Below, in pieces: positions 29,701 to 38,702 of a DNA stretch of 64,000 nt. The stretch is from Yamadazyma tenuis. Taxonomy: Eukaryota > Ascomycota > Pichiomycetes > Serinales > Debaryomycetaceae. The notes under the pieces are model-generated. The model worked only from the letters and a program-made list of their open reading frames with translations, had not been told where the DNA came from and made no database searches. Position 1 is the first letter of the stretch; each line of letters begins with the position of its first letter. The position numbers and the translations under genes are program-made. The stretch spans positions 930,001-994,000 of the forward strand of contig NC_089466.1 in NCBI RefSeq assembly GCF_029203305.1, written 5' to 3'.

Positions 29701-31644
29701 TGGAGTAGGGTTGCACTTAGCTGGGCGACCACATGTGCTGTTCGACATATTGCGTGCCGGTCTTTCCAGGTTTTTAGGTCCCTTTTGTCATTCTTAGATC
29801 AGCCAATGTTGAAAGATATGCTCCATCGTCTTTCTAACACAATTTCTGATGAGACTCCTGATATTCAAGGATTTGCAATGCAGATTTTAATGACTTTGAA
29901 TGCTATCAATGCCGAGCTAGATTCTGAGAAACTTATTGACTTCCCTCAACTTTTCTGGTCCGGAGTCGCCTGCTTGAGTACTATCCACGAGCAGGAGTTT
30001 ATTGAGGTTCTTCTGGCCATGACCAAGTTCGTATCAAAAATTGACCTTGACTCTCCAGAAACAGTGTCATGTTTGATATCGACCTTCCCTCCCAAATGGG
30101 AGGGCCGCTTCGAAGGACTTCAACAGGTGGTGATGGTTGGACTCCGATCTGCCACTGCCTATGACCAAACCATGCGTTTCTTGGACAAGCTTAACACACT
30201 TCAAGATAGTGAAATCATAGGTCAAGGAGATGGCCGTTTGTTGATGACTATTGTCGCCAACCTTCCAAGGTTTCTCCATTCGCTTGACCTGAAAACTGCC
30301 AACCCTGAGGTAGAAACTGCTGCTCTAGTGTTGAGTGGGATGAGTGAACGCAACCAAAAACCGTCTCTTGCCAAGATCTTTGTGTCTCTTGCCAAAAACC
30401 GGTTCAGAAGCAAAAAGGACTTTTTGGTGCAGACAATTTCGAGTATAAAGGCGGTCTTCTTCCCCGAGTATGAACCACAAACGTTGGTACTCCTTCTAGG
30501 ACTTCTTTCCAATAAAACTAGTTGGATAAAGCTTGAAACATTGAGCATTTTAAAATACGTGATGCCCATGGTGGAACTACTGAGAGACGAGTTTGTGGGA
30601 GTTGGGGCCGACTTAATTCTGCCGCTTTTAAGACTCCTTTTAACGGACTATGCTGAGCCTGCTTTGGAAGTATTGGATGAGGCTGTTTCGATTTCAGGGT
30701 CTCAGCTTGATCGAGACGTATTGAGGATGAGTTTGGGTAACTCTTCAATGAAAAAAGAGTATGAAAAAACAGCCACGCTTTTTGGAATCCCCGACGACAG
30801 TGGATGGGCTATTCCTATGCCTTCTGTGACTGCTGCCAGCACTCGTAACAATGTTCACGCTGTGTTTTCCACCTGTACCGCCACGTCACTTATCACTGAA
30901 ATTCCACAGGACGAAGAAATCCAGTTCCACCGTGAAGACTACTATGCCCCTCCTACTGATACGGCGTCAGCAGTGGATGAGCGTACTGAACAAGCATCTC
31001 TTAGTCACATGTGGGCAGCATTGGATGATTTCGACTCATTCTTCACCAAAGAACACGATTCCATTCCAATCATCAGCCCAGGTCCTCGTCGTGGTGATAT
31101 CACCCCGGCAGCCCACCTCAACCACCTTCGTGGTGGACCTGCTACTCACCTCCAACATCATACACATAGTGCCAGCATTGATACAGGTGTTAGCACCGCC
31201 AGTGACTCACTTGCTCCTCTTGACCTGGCACCTTTTGTGTACGATAAGAAAGCATCGGTGATTTTGAATCGGAGTCTTGCAAGAACTCGGTCCAATGCGT
31301 CCTTTAAGACATCACTTGCCGATTCCATCACCCCATACCCACGGCCACCAACATCTCCACTTGGTCCTAAACGTTCGTACATTCCATTCCGTAATTCTAA
31401 ACACCAGTTTAGAAGCAGAGATACGTTTACAACACCAGTAATGCCTACCCTGCCAACATTTGAAGCGGTTGGATCTCCTGGTACCATCACGTCGGAAGTT
31501 ACTGGAGATGAGATGATGGGAGACACTCCAACGATGCTTGACACTATCTTGGGATCCAATAAAAAACGGGTCCGCCGTCATGGCCGTCAACTGGCCATTC
31601 CGTTACCAGAAATTGACCTGCCAGATTCACGCAAACGCCACTAG
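23707..31644 (+). CDS. TAO3: TAO3/PAG1, Furry-family scaffold of the RAM network
   Basis: A 2,645-residue protein, the largest in the window. The first 260 residues are acidic and low complexity; the conserved Furry/Mor2/Tao3 N-terminal domain begins near SPAEYTLHIVFTQFVRHAERKLN. Long helical armadillo/HEAT-like repeats follow to about residue 2,350, then a Ser/Thr/Pro-rich tail. Tao3 is the scaffold of the RAM pathway (Kic1, Hym1, Sog2, Cbk1, Mob2), which controls polarised growth and Ace2-dependent daughter-cell separation. The baker's yeast protein is somewhat shorter (about 2,380). The open frame begins at a TTG at 23521 coding a signal-like peptide; because no ATG precedes 23707 (MIEIPNLED), that is the start. 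Confidence 0.93.
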   Translation: MIEIPNLEDIEASTNVIDHYTQYSDPQGPLEESLHDNHDQTNFVYPQYQPNIQQANNHLDIDPDPHDPYHSRLLLFPEEDTAATGDYLRNDSSVSNVVQRFHDLSTDSTSVNEGISEVDPKHYHLQDAPFIHERPQIVMQTITVDVDDDSLSDENTDTLNDMASPITTRLAPHHPEPSPRLPPPASASSRLTLSNGEEFMNLRRGLATDLKSPAEYTLHIVFTQFVRHAERKLNLCLEYSVHDEAQVIELLAEGNGDDQFDKIIASLGYIAKKKPKPIIDSVMFWRKSKSEVASLAATEVEKVLVNAKSNLGGNGSNSIPNPSPINTNGPKSKRSLSLMRSKSISRIRDHRRNQSASTAAVNKSPVDTTAPSQPVGHSEYAKQKAFYDEQFNQARETAVQAERKSLASIYILCRVLIEVVKQTLPEVMGDDLGVKLEEIVYTQLKTTDPISTSESLLRSANWNLFAELLGCMSEKRFLSVSDRFIADLEKIPTHISHDDEPRLHLLIHGMRYLKLTNYPLEVFEESAEFIESLAKFFKNVQNESLILAYCEVLSNLLLPLANILTAETNHPTWCGAIERIFSKAYFIWNKSNSLSFNSEKGSSGFINLSPNNSSHNGSVANQAASNVWECSLSLLTACLSVSRKELFQTSWYEIIEENMNKLKPKVDIEERTTFIACIDRLLWVFLFRLSDTLNNTIKRLDNLFQLLFFNSAAINKKNQWITADVYLINALVQLIRIVGYRHLNFTLDNIIIELVKQSFNGSTLENLQPEKLILSVKSYMAILADYEIGKRPVFPTDETLKLNNYKDNEKIDFNFIAKNSDNALSHEEIIKNFANLIKLLDTLYGCSIWNKDSSVSPGGNNQPKVQSPFSAFHFGIDFSYQTTKNLHLELFATLIEAAPWTMVPLSSGITFKGIVEILARNSVHSNFRIANASINALRRLASRKNPSSLLNYFAKFAFQFSDKPNPNYDTAYLNSEEFHRLLKLYVELLNCWLRQFKQSSESKQSGNFAHPLSQDDELMSKDVLNDMYQINYKTDDLGVTQSKPKASDELEWKTIITVIEEIEGNGLFFLCSQDHKVRYYGISILKLVDQFDQEIYNATDNTNNPTEANGSTGSAGNGHTQDHSRTSSKFAADFGTRLIHVFEKTDFLDLIKPLKPELSLPERNRVSKLKHKSSILIRLAESDYGIDSTLWFRLYPKLLDIFFEKCPLPVAFCRSIVCVRLVQMHEQILEFSDSYKNYTSSIFSRTNNGVAPEVLVDQWRLYLIFACCSLTSTNEQKISFPSQPTHGRKRSLQMFIQHQKITSAKSVFRMVVPLLKSQQPMVKDSVISSLSCININIFKTLLESVQSPLGEWETNAKRKDPGEDRLRIEIIHILSRVTTRFGPHNLIYSDEWIIANLVSVVKSVKNFLSAGHIQIDIDFQKLRRYFCIFLEKIFIGLEKKSDLDRWLPFEARIGCFNYLKEWCGYGESKDITEERYNLMLEKCNQSKNLPSAAAILEVERKQLLVAALNCMATILSGNITQQIDIPGNVALMSFDVPSLMKWIYSLLSNESESVHDIGKKALSNILRMNPDNDEIYQEVLKQCYTSQDNAKTTESYYITFVHFLMERKQFSKTPSDLLCLATFLIGDDNCEIRKYSMKLLRFVESKFFNSTTVNRFSEAVTSKNKVVYKKALFEISVHLASILPEHNFEQISYFTMCFNVVGNDTRRDILSCLLPWVQTVEVAYNVIPNEVDKLDSDTRLVKPINDLTPASIMVLNNLFEITVKFSSLIMNEVEALWVALGTKPGNFDIIVDYLVSNSLERKSVGFVGYARRIIDYLSYSQPDINIMVDKLIGNLQPKNMVPPRPHSIIDSVRPKKEFPYIANLWELIPYNDKDAAFSLGQLSLIFLVDLFTSDNERMVSQLPLLLHISFSLLDHYLPPVQEAAASLLRHLLHCLALTDPKTEIALNKLGNSDHTKFLWVYDDLNNDKKGARTPKNMDLLVRNCLEIVTPIVANLQEEWSRVALSWATTCAVRHIACRSFQVFRSLLSFLDQPMLKDMLHRLSNTISDETPDIQGFAMQILMTLNAINAELDSEKLIDFPQLFWSGVACLSTIHEQEFIEVLLAMTKFVSKIDLDSPETVSCLISTFPPKWEGRFEGLQQVVMVGLRSATAYDQTMRFLDKLNTLQDSEIIGQGDGRLLMTIVANLPRFLHSLDLKTANPEVETAALVLSGMSERNQKPSLAKIFVSLAKNRFRSKKDFLVQTISSIKAVFFPEYEPQTLVLLLGLLSNKTSWIKLETLSILKYVMPMVELLRDEFVGVGADLILPLLRLLLTDYAEPALEVLDEAVSISGSQLDRDVLRMSLGNSSMKKEYEKTATLFGIPDDSGWAIPMPSVTAASTRNNVHAVFSTCTATSLITEIPQDEEIQFHREDYYAPPTDTASAVDERTEQASLSHMWAALDDFDSFFTKEHDSIPIISPGPRRGDITPAAHLNHLRGGPATHLQHHTHSASIDTGVSTASDSLAPLDLAPFVYDKKASVILNRSLARTRSNASFKTSLADSITPYPRPPTSPLGPKRSYIPFRNSKHQFRSRDTFTTPVMPTLPTFEAVGSPGTITSEVTGDEMMGDTPTMLDTILGSNKKRVRRHGRQLAIPLPEIDLPDSRKRH

Positions 31645-31791
31645 CCAATAAAATAACCACAAACTAACGAATCTCATCTATTCTTATGTACCATTTTAAT
31701 GCACGAGACTATTATATGGGGCGGCGCAAAACTCCGTCGTCGTGTGGGTTCCCAAATAATCCTTCTCCGTCCCAGCACCCGCTCACGCTTT

Positions 31792-31820
31792 TCATCGCGC
31801 GCAACAGAGCCAAAATTTTT
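31792..31820. promoter_or_regulatory. PAC-like and RRPE elements upstream of TMA46
   Basis: The stretch has tcatcgc (GCGATGA on the other strand) at 31792-31798 and aaaattttt at 31812-31820, the core of an RRPE. The elements end 20 bp before the TMA46 ATG. The pair is typical of ribosome-biogenesis and translation genes. Confidence 0.5.
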
Positions 31821-31839
31821 CACTTGATCAACCACAATC

Positions 31840-32946
31840 ATGGCACCCAAAAAGGCAAATGATAAGAACAAGGCCAAGGCCAAGTCCAAGTCCAGTGAGG
31901 ACAAGACCTTTGGAATGAAGAATAAAAACAAATCCAAAAAAGTACAGACTCAAATTGCCCAGATGAAGGCTGGAGTAGATGGAGGGCTCGAAAAGAAGAG
32001 AGAAGCGGATGCAAAACGGCGTGCTGAAGAAAAGAAAGCTGCCGAACAAGCCAAAAAGGAAGCTGCTGCCCTTTTCGGGATCCAGCAAGCCAAGGTTCCT
32101 TTTGGTGTGGATCCCAAGTCTGTTTTGTGTGAATTTTTCAAAAAAGGTGTATGTGCTAAAGGTAACAAGTGTAAGTTTTCACATGATTTGAATGTGGGAC
32201 GTAAAGATGCTAAGAAGGATTTGTACACGGATGCCCGTGCTGAAAAGGAGGAAGACACCATGGACAACTGGGACGAAGAGAAGTTGCGAAGTGTCATTAT
32301 GAGTAAACATGGTAATCTTAAAACCACCACCGACAAGGTGTGTAAATACTTTATTGAGGCAGTGGAAAACGCTAAATACGGATGGTTTTGGGTGTGTCCT
32401 AACGGAGGAAACGAGTGTATGTATCGTCATTCGCTTCCTCCTGGATTTGTATTGAAGACCAAAGAGCAGAAGAAACTTGAACGGTTGGCAGCAGAAAGTG
32501 CACCCAAGATTACCTTGGAAGATTTCATTGAGTTGGAAAGAGGAAAATTGGATAGAAGTAAATTCATTCCAATTACTTTGGACTCCTTCCAAGTCTGGAA
32601 AGCTAAGAAGCGGGATCAACAGGCCAGAGAAGAAAGAAAAGAACGAGAAAAACGTAAACGGACTGGTCGTGAAATTGTCATGGACTTGTTTGCTGATAAG
32701 TACTATAGTGAAGAGGACAATAAGGATGAATGGGATTTGAGTGAATTCCGTGAGTCGTTGCCGGAAGTTGAAAGTGATGTGAAAGACTATGGAAATGCGG
32801 CTGAAGAACATGATGATATAGACAATGATGAGGAAACTGACACAAATGGCACATTAATCAATGGAGATGTCAACGACACAACAAAATACAATAACAATGG
32901 AAACACTCAGAAGATTGTGGAGTCAAAAGTAGAAGTGGAGGCCTAG
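31840..32946 (+). CDS. TMA46: TMA46, translation-machinery-associated DFRP1 (ZC3H15) homologue
   Basis: A 368-residue protein. The lysine-rich N-terminus carries [16 protein letters not shown], followed by a coiled basic region. Two CCCH zinc fingers are visible ([19 protein letters not shown] and CKYFIEAVE...CMYRH), with [12 protein letters not shown] and [11 protein letters not shown] between them. After the second finger comes the DFRP domain ([22 protein letters not shown]-like), which in the family binds and stabilises the GTPase Rbg1. Rbg1-Tma46 associates with ribosomes and relieves stalling. The C-terminal tail is acidic and repetitive. The start ATG at 31840 matches the family. Confidence 0.95.
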   Translation: MAPKKANDKNKAKAKSKSSEDKTFGMKNKNKSKKVQTQIAQMKAGVDGGLEKKREADAKRRAEEKKAAEQAKKEAAALFGIQQAKVPFGVDPKSVLCEFFKKGVCAKGNKCKFSHDLNVGRKDAKKDLYTDARAEKEEDTMDNWDEEKLRSVIMSKHGNLKTTTDKVCKYFIEAVENAKYGWFWVCPNGGNECMYRHSLPPGFVLKTKEQKKLERLAAESAPKITLEDFIELERGKLDRSKFIPITLDSFQVWKAKKRDQQAREERKEREKRKRTGREIVMDLFADKYYSEEDNKDEWDLSEFRESLPEVESDVKDYGNAAEEHDDIDNDEETDTNGTLINGDVNDTTKYNNNGNTQKIVESKVEVEA

Positions 32947-33011
32947 GCCATGGCCATAGCATATATTGCAGTTATTATTCTAGCAATACACGACTGATTC
33001 ATGTGATTAGG

Positions 33012-34865
33012 CTATTTAGATTCTCTCACGATGTCCTTGAGAACTTCGCATGTTGTATCGTATAAGTCATCTTCATCATCTCGGAAGAACCGTACCTTGG
33101 TCCCGGTGTTTTCTAACATTTTAGCTCCAGTCATGGCCCTTTCAATCCATTCGGCTCCTTTTCCATCAATACTTTGTAAATCTTCAAAATGGTGAGAGTA
33201 GTAAATGTTGTGTAGATTATCGAGGATTTCGTCTCTGGTGGGAGTTTCGTATGCAATAGTGGTGGCAGGCCGACGACGAGGAGGTAAGTCTGGTGCACCA
33301 ATAACCTCTGTATCTGTATGTGCTTTCGCGAGACCAAGTGTACTAGGACGAGTTGGTAACTTTGGGGGCATTTCCACCAAACTTTCTGGTGAGGAAGGAG
33401 GGGGTTTTCTAACAAGATTGCCTCGAAGACTACTAGGTTTCTTGGGGATCGTTGGAGGGAGTTTGGTTTTATGAGGAAGCTCAGGAATGGTATCACTCAA
33501 ATCAATCAAGTCTTCCAAATCCTCAGGGTTGATTTTCTGTTGTGCCGTACTCACCAGTCTTGGATTAATGGGTCTAGGTATTTCGTGAGCAGGTTTAGTT
33601 AGAATTCGGTTAACTTCATCGACAATTTTATCTTCCTTTAAAAAGCTCATCAGATTAGGAACTACACGGATGTAGATTGCAGCCAATTTTCCTGGGTACC
33701 GAGATGCCAAATCAACATACGATTCAAAGTCATACTCACCGGAATCCCCAACACATACAAATCGTTTTCGTGGAAAATCTTCAGCAAGCTTGGTTAATAC
33801 GGTACGCTTCCTAGAAGAAGACGGCTCCATCAACAGGGCCATAAGATTCCCTGTGTATTGTTTTAAGTGCATAGAGCCGCTAGGCAATCCAACCTCTGTA
33901 AAGTATTGTAGAAGGGTTGGGAGGAGCTGCACTGGCAGATTCAGCACATAGTGGAACGTCACTTTATTGGACTCGCACAATTGGTTATACCACAGGACAA
34001 CAGGAGAAATGGTCCACAGTTTAACGTCTTGAAGAAGAAGGCTGGTCAAAAGAGTACGTTTGTCTCCAGTTACACCTGTGAGTTTGACTGTATCATCAAT
34101 GTCACTGATTATAGCCACCCCATCATTGGAAACAATATCAACGGGTTCACAGGCAAACACTGCTGGTTGGTGTCCGGCCACCACCTGAACTAATCCAGGA
34201 ACATACGGTACGGTGATACAGTCGCTGAAACATCCATTTCTGTCAGTGAAGACATCTTTTGAAACAAGCTTACTGGTCTCTAGTTCATCTCGACTCCCCA
34301 CTGTGACCGTGAGCTTGGCATTCGCCACAAATCTGGCTATGAAGGCTGCAAGTCTCGTTCGAAGCGTCTCGTCGTTATTGCTATAAGCGCTGGAAGTGGT
34401 ATCCACCAGAGAAATTGTTTCGGCATCGGAGTCGTCCAAGGTATCAGGTTGAAGACCATCACTTTCAAGATTGGATATGGCTGTTGACGTGGCGGAGTTG
34501 TCATAGCGTACGATTTGCTTCACGAGTGATAGAATGAGTCGGTTTTTTCTGGTCATGGCCCCAGGGCAAGCAAGCCATCCACCGACATCGACGTGATAGT
34601 TTCCGTCTGGGTCCTGCCGCGTATAAGTCGGATACAACGTGATGGAGGCATCTTCTGGAACCCGGATATTACCATCTGGATCATATTTATCGTTTGCAAA
34701 TGCCCTGGTTGACACCCCTGTAGCAAGTTGCGTAACCAGGTCCGAGATTCTGGGGATGTAGACATCTCTGGCAGTTCTTGCAAGTCCAAAAATCCGTTGG
34801 CGTCGACTGCCTACATCTGAAGCAGATGAGCTGGTGCTACTGGGGTAGCTGGAAGGGTCGCTCAT
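33012..34865 (-). CDS. APP1: APP1, phosphatidate phosphatase of actin patches
   Basis: A 617-residue protein. The N-terminal half has RTARDVYIPRISDL and the fungal App1 region (GWLACPGAMTRKNRLILSLVKQ). The catalytic HAD-like DxDxT motif is SDIDDTVKLTGVTGDK, followed by LWTISPVVLWYNQL, FHYVLNLPVQLLP and the GDSGEYDFESY phosphatase motif. The C-terminus is proline-rich (PPTIPKKPSS, PPRRRP), as expected for binding SH3 proteins. App1 makes diacylglycerol from phosphatidate at endocytic actin patches. The frame extends upstream to a GTG at 35075; the ATG at 34865-34863 (MSDPSSYPS) fits the family. It is divergent from BZZ1, an SH3 protein of the same patches. Confidence 0.93.
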   Translation of the reverse strand: MSDPSSYPSSTSSSASDVGSRRQRIFGLARTARDVYIPRISDLVTQLATGVSTRAFANDKYDPDGNIRVPEDASITLYPTYTRQDPDGNYHVDVGGWLACPGAMTRKNRLILSLVKQIVRYDNSATSTAISNLESDGLQPDTLDDSDAETISLVDTTSSAYSNNDETLRTRLAAFIARFVANAKLTVTVGSRDELETSKLVSKDVFTDRNGCFSDCITVPYVPGLVQVVAGHQPAVFACEPVDIVSNDGVAIISDIDDTVKLTGVTGDKRTLLTSLLLQDVKLWTISPVVLWYNQLCESNKVTFHYVLNLPVQLLPTLLQYFTEVGLPSGSMHLKQYTGNLMALLMEPSSSRKRTVLTKLAEDFPRKRFVCVGDSGEYDFESYVDLASRYPGKLAAIYIRVVPNLMSFLKEDKIVDEVNRILTKPAHEIPRPINPRLVSTAQQKINPEDLEDLIDLSDTIPELPHKTKLPPTIPKKPSSLRGNLVRKPPPSSPESLVEMPPKLPTRPSTLGLAKAHTDTEVIGAPDLPPRRRPATTIAYETPTRDEILDNLHNIYYSHHFEDLQSIDGKGAEWIERAMTGAKMLENTGTKVRFFRDDEDDLYDTTCEVLKDIVRESK

Positions 34866-35501
34866 GGTCTTTTCTGCTTGCTTTTGTCGTCTTCCGTACC
34901 GTTTGAGAAGCTTAAGTTGTTTGGCCACACGTCTGTATTCGAGGTGGTTGAGGGGATATCGGGTCTTGAGGGCCTTGTAGTCTCGGTATACGTTAAAAAT
35001 CGCTCTGAGACCAAGATTGCGAGGGAAACGCCGGGTTGCAAATACCGATGCTATGGATTTGATCGGGTTCTTCACTTTGGCAACTGGTGATAGACAAAAA
35101 TGTGCGCACTGGAAACCATTTAAGCTTACTGATGCTTGGATGAGAGAGTTGAGAATGTTTTAAGGAGAAGCATGGCAAAAGCGGGAGGTGTTGGAGCTGA
35201 AGACAGTATGTGAGGTGGTACTGCAGCGGGCTACAAATGAACTGGTTATAAACAATATTTTTTTTCACTGAGTCTTTTGGTATTCTATTTGCAGCCAAAC
35301 GTCTCAATCAAAGGCCCGACAGAAATTGCACATTTAAGCAGGGCCTTTGAGTTCTGACCCATACACCCACAGTTCTTGTTCACTCATTGCCCACCTATAA
35401 GTTGTACGCCTTTAAACTGGTGTCCACGTGACCTCTCCTTTTCCCGCGCCGCGATCCGCAAATCGAAGCGATCTCGAATCTCCAATCTCCTATCCCATAC
35501 C
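34866..35501. other. Divergent promoter region, APP1 / BZZ1
   Basis: This 636-bp stretch separates two divergent endocytic actin-patch genes. Open frames run into it from both sides but begin only at GTG (35075) or TTG (35376). No recognisable RNA gene or repeat was seen. Confidence 0.5.
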
Positions 35502-37325
35502 ATGTCACTTGACACTCTTTCCCTTGGAAACGAGCTTAAAGACTCGTACAAGCCCGTTGAGAAGTGGGTCACTAATGGCATCAACTGGCTCGGTGACATT
35601 GACGAATTCTACCAAGCCCGGGCCACTATCGAGAAGGAATACTCCACCAAACTCAAAGAGCTCTGCAAGAGGCATTTCGAGAAAAAAGCAAAACTCTCCG
35701 CCCAATTGTCAGTTGGTGACGAACCACAGATCACTCCTGGATCCTTGGAAAGTGCCTCGCTTGTTTTGTGGAACGACGTGCTTACGCAAACCGAGGCAAT
35801 TGCTGAAGAGAGATCTGTGCTTGCACGGGATATTACTCTGAAAGTAGGTGCGTCTTTACAGACTCTCAAGAGCAAAGCGTCCATGGTAGCCAGAAATATT
35901 GATGGTATCCACACATATCTTGATGAGGAGAAAAAACGTACTGAAGAAGAGGTTGCAAAGGCCAAGAAACACTATGATTCTCTTTGTTCTGCCACAGAAG
36001 CAACCAGACAAAAAACAGAGAAGTCGCTGAGTGATAAGCACCAACGGAAACTTGAGGAAAAAGAGACCGATATGAACATTGGGAAGAATGAGTACTTGAT
36101 CAAGATCAATGTTGCCAACCGGCTTAAAGACAAATACTTCTATCAAGACTTACCCGAAATCTTGGACTATTATCAGGAATTGAATCAGGCAAGAGTTCAG
36201 TTGATGAACAAGATTCTTCGTAATGCAGGCATTGTGGAACGCAACAGCTGTGACCGAGTGAAGGACAAGTTAACGGCCATTGATTCGACTATCGAACAGA
36301 ATAACCCCCGGTTAGATACCGCCATGTTCATCAAACACAACTTGATCGATTGGAAAGAGCCCAGTGACTTCTACTTCGTTCCATCTTCCATCTGGCACGA
36401 TGACGAGAGTTTGGTGACCAAAGAACCAGAATTGTCGGCGTTGAAGAAGGCTCTCAACAAGAGTCTGATGGAGTATGAGAAGTACCAACTGTCGTGTTTG
36501 CAAGTCAAGCAAAGTTTAGAAGAGTCTGTGGCTGAGAGAGCCAAGGAAAATAAAGATGGCTTGACGTTAAAGTTCGATGCCAAATTCCTGAACTCCTTGC
36601 ACTTGTTGAGTAAATTCATAAAGGAAGACACTCAAAGAGTGAAAAACGAAGTGGTTATTGAGTTGATTCAAAACTACGCGGGAGATAAGGATTTGAGCTA
36701 TCAGGAGCAAGCCCATGCCAAGAAGAGTCGGTTTGGTTTGTTCAAAGGTAAGAAATCCCACGAAGAGTCCACCCCCGGCGATGTCCAGTCTATTCACACG
36801 GTCAAATCTACCACCAGCCAGAAGACGGCTGGAAGCTCAGGAATATTCAACTTACGACGTGGAAGAGGCAAATCGGTGTCAAGCAATGGAACCGCTCACG
36901 GTGCTCCCACCGGTCGTGCAGCCTATAAATACGAAGCCACTGGAGATGATGAGTGTTCAGTAAACGTAGGTGATGTTTTTACGGTGGTTGATGCTGATGA
37001 TGGTCTGGGATGGACGATGATTGACTTGAACGGACGTCAAGGACTTGTCCCTACATCGTATATCACGGTCGATACGATTGTTGCTACTAACACAGGTGAT
37101 CTGAAGAAACAAGGGCCAAGTGTAGCTCCTAAAAGAGGTGCCAAGCGGGTTCAGTACGTGGAAGCGTTGTATGATTATGTTGCAGACGGAGAAGATGAAC
37201 TCAGCATCTCTGTAGGAGATAGAATTGTATCAGTACAAGAAGATACGGATGGAAGTGGATGGACTGAGGGAGAGTTGAATGGTAATAAAGGGTTGTTTCC
37301 ATCATCATATGTTAAAAAGGTGTAA
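35502..37325 (+). CDS. BZZ1: BZZ1, F-BAR and double-SH3 actin-assembly protein
   Basis: A 607-residue protein. Residues 1-260 form an F-BAR domain (LGNELKDSYKPVEKWV, INWLGDIDEFYQARATIEKEY, ATIEKEYSTKLKELC), with a coiled-coil region to about 420. Two SH3 domains close it: the first near 470-525 (AAYKYEATGDDECSVN, GLVPTSYI), the second at the C-terminus (EALYDYVADGEDELSI, GLFPSSYVKKV). Bzz1 recruits and activates Las17/WASP at endocytic sites. Codon 502 in the first SH3 is CTG where SH3 domains have serine (DDG-S-GWT), which is good evidence that CTG is read as serine here. ATG 35502 matches the family; the frame opens upstream only at a TTG. Confidence 0.95.
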   Translation: MSLDTLSLGNELKDSYKPVEKWVTNGINWLGDIDEFYQARATIEKEYSTKLKELCKRHFEKKAKLSAQLSVGDEPQITPGSLESASLVLWNDVLTQTEAIAEERSVLARDITLKVGASLQTLKSKASMVARNIDGIHTYLDEEKKRTEEEVAKAKKHYDSLCSATEATRQKTEKSLSDKHQRKLEEKETDMNIGKNEYLIKINVANRLKDKYFYQDLPEILDYYQELNQARVQLMNKILRNAGIVERNSCDRVKDKLTAIDSTIEQNNPRLDTAMFIKHNLIDWKEPSDFYFVPSSIWHDDESLVTKEPELSALKKALNKSLMEYEKYQLSCLQVKQSLEESVAERAKENKDGLTLKFDAKFLNSLHLLSKFIKEDTQRVKNEVVIELIQNYAGDKDLSYQEQAHAKKSRFGLFKGKKSHEESTPGDVQSIHTVKSTTSQKTAGSSGIFNLRRGRGKSVSSNGTAHGAPTGRAAYKYEATGDDECSVNVGDVFTVVDADDGLGWTMIDLNGRQGLVPTSYITVDTIVATNTGDLKKQGPSVAPKRGAKRVQYVEALYDYVADGEDELSISVGDRIVSVQEDTDGSGWTEGELNGNKGLFPSSYVKKV

Positions 37326-37554
37326 GGTGTAAATAGTGTAAAATACATAGACAACACTGATTGGCAAACTGGCCCTTTTCACTATTAACCTCGCCTGGCC
37401 ATCTCACTAATCTTACAATAACTGGTCCTTTTCACTTTATTATGACGATATATACTTATTAAATTACATAAAGAATATTAAAGTCACCTCTAATAAACTT
37501 ACAATTTAGTATGGGGAGTTTTGATTCTTCTTTATTGGTGGGGGGAAAGATGAC

Positions 37555-38118
37555 TTAGTATTCACCTGGAATTTCGAAAACAACAGTCTTACCGGTCAAC
37601 TTAGTGTATAATTGTTGGAAAGAGTCCAATTTGTAGTCAACAGCAGTAGAGTCCTTGGAGTCCAACAAAACCTTTTGGATCTTGTTACCACCAACCAAGT
37701 ATCTGACTCTCTTACCGATGATTTCGGTTGGGAAAACCAAGTCTTCCAAGATTTTGTCGTGAACACTAGACAAGGTTCTGGATCTTGGTCTCTTTTGTTG
37801 CTTTCTAGAAACTCTAGCAGGCTTTGGCAAGATTCTTCTTTCAGCCAAAAACACAACGTGTCTGTCTGGGAACTTCTTTTCCAATTCTCTGGTCAATCTG
37901 GTTTGGACTCTCTTGTAGGCAGCCAAGGATGGAGGAGGAACAAAGACGGTCAAGGCTTTCTTACCACCGGAAACATCGATTTCTTTGATGGACTTGAATT
38001 GCAATAGTCTCAACTCAGCCTTCAAGTCTGGTTGTGCTTCCAAGTCAACGAAAGCTTGGGCAACTTGTAATTCCAATTCAGTTGGCTTTTCGGATAAGAT
38101 CTTGCTGGCAGCAGACAT
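37555..38118 (-). CDS. RPS7: Ribosomal protein eS7 (RPS7)
   Basis: A 187-residue protein matching eS7 over its full length, from MSAASKILSEKPTELE through VFVPPPSLAAYKRVQ and RRILPKPARVSRKQQKRPRS to KTVVFEIPGEY. It is a component of the small subunit. The gene is intact and uninterrupted; I found no TACTAAC-like branch site upstream, so unlike the baker's yeast copies it shows no intron here. Its codon use is that of a highly expressed gene. Confidence 0.97.
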   Translation of the reverse strand: MSAASKILSEKPTELELQVAQAFVDLEAQPDLKAELRLLQFKSIKEIDVSGGKKALTVFVPPPSLAAYKRVQTRLTRELEKKFPDRHVVFLAERRILPKPARVSRKQQKRPRSRTLSSVHDKILEDLVFPTEIIGKRVRYLVGGNKIQKVLLDSKDSTAVDYKLDSFQQLYTKLTGKTVVFEIPGEY

Positions 38119-38702
38119 ATTGATATTATCTGTAATAGTATTAAAAGTACTGGGGATAGGTATAGGAAAATTTTCAAGTTTTTTTTTTGTCTTTGAGATT
38201 TTTCAGGCCTCTGGGGTGTGTGCAGGAATGTGCGACTAGAGGCCCAAAAGTGCGATGGCACTGGTGCGTGATTCTGTGACTGCTTTTTTGTGAGTGCGGC
38301 AGCGACACTGATTTGTGCAGAGTGATTTTGCAGCTGCTAGAGAGTCTCAGGTATAGCCACGGGATGAATTTGGTTAGATAAATTCGCGGTGGAATCTATA
38401 CATAAGGTTCAAGCCAGTTTCCTTGCTTGACCATCCTACAGCTATGTACGGTACTTATCTTTCAATGTAGTAGGCTCCAATTGTCTATGAATTGCAAATT
38501 TCACAGGTTGACCATCTCTAATTACTCCTACAAGTCAAGCACACACCAAGTCGGAAATGAAAACCATGTAACCATCAACAACCACCCTAACATAAAATTC
38601 CTCCTACAATATCTCCCACAGCACCTCTGGTGTCACGAGATTTCACTAATGTAATTCTCCACCTCCACAACCCAAACCTCACAGTCCCGCGAATTTTCAT
38701 AC
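38119..38702. other. Divergent promoter region, RPS7 / RKI1
   Basis: This 584-bp stretch includes a perfect 7-bp inverted repeat, GGCCTCT at 38206-38212 and AGAGGCC at 38238-38244, about 90-126 bp upstream of the RPS7 ATG. A Tbf1-like ACCCTAA lies at 38584-38590, nearer RKI1. A T-rich tract is at about 38179-38188. A short open frame at 38427-38654 shows no protein-like features. Confidence 0.55.

Noticed and set aside
32179..32811. 210-codon antisense open frame within TMA46
   Set aside because: It is a shadow of the strongly supported TMA46 frame and has no recognisable motif.
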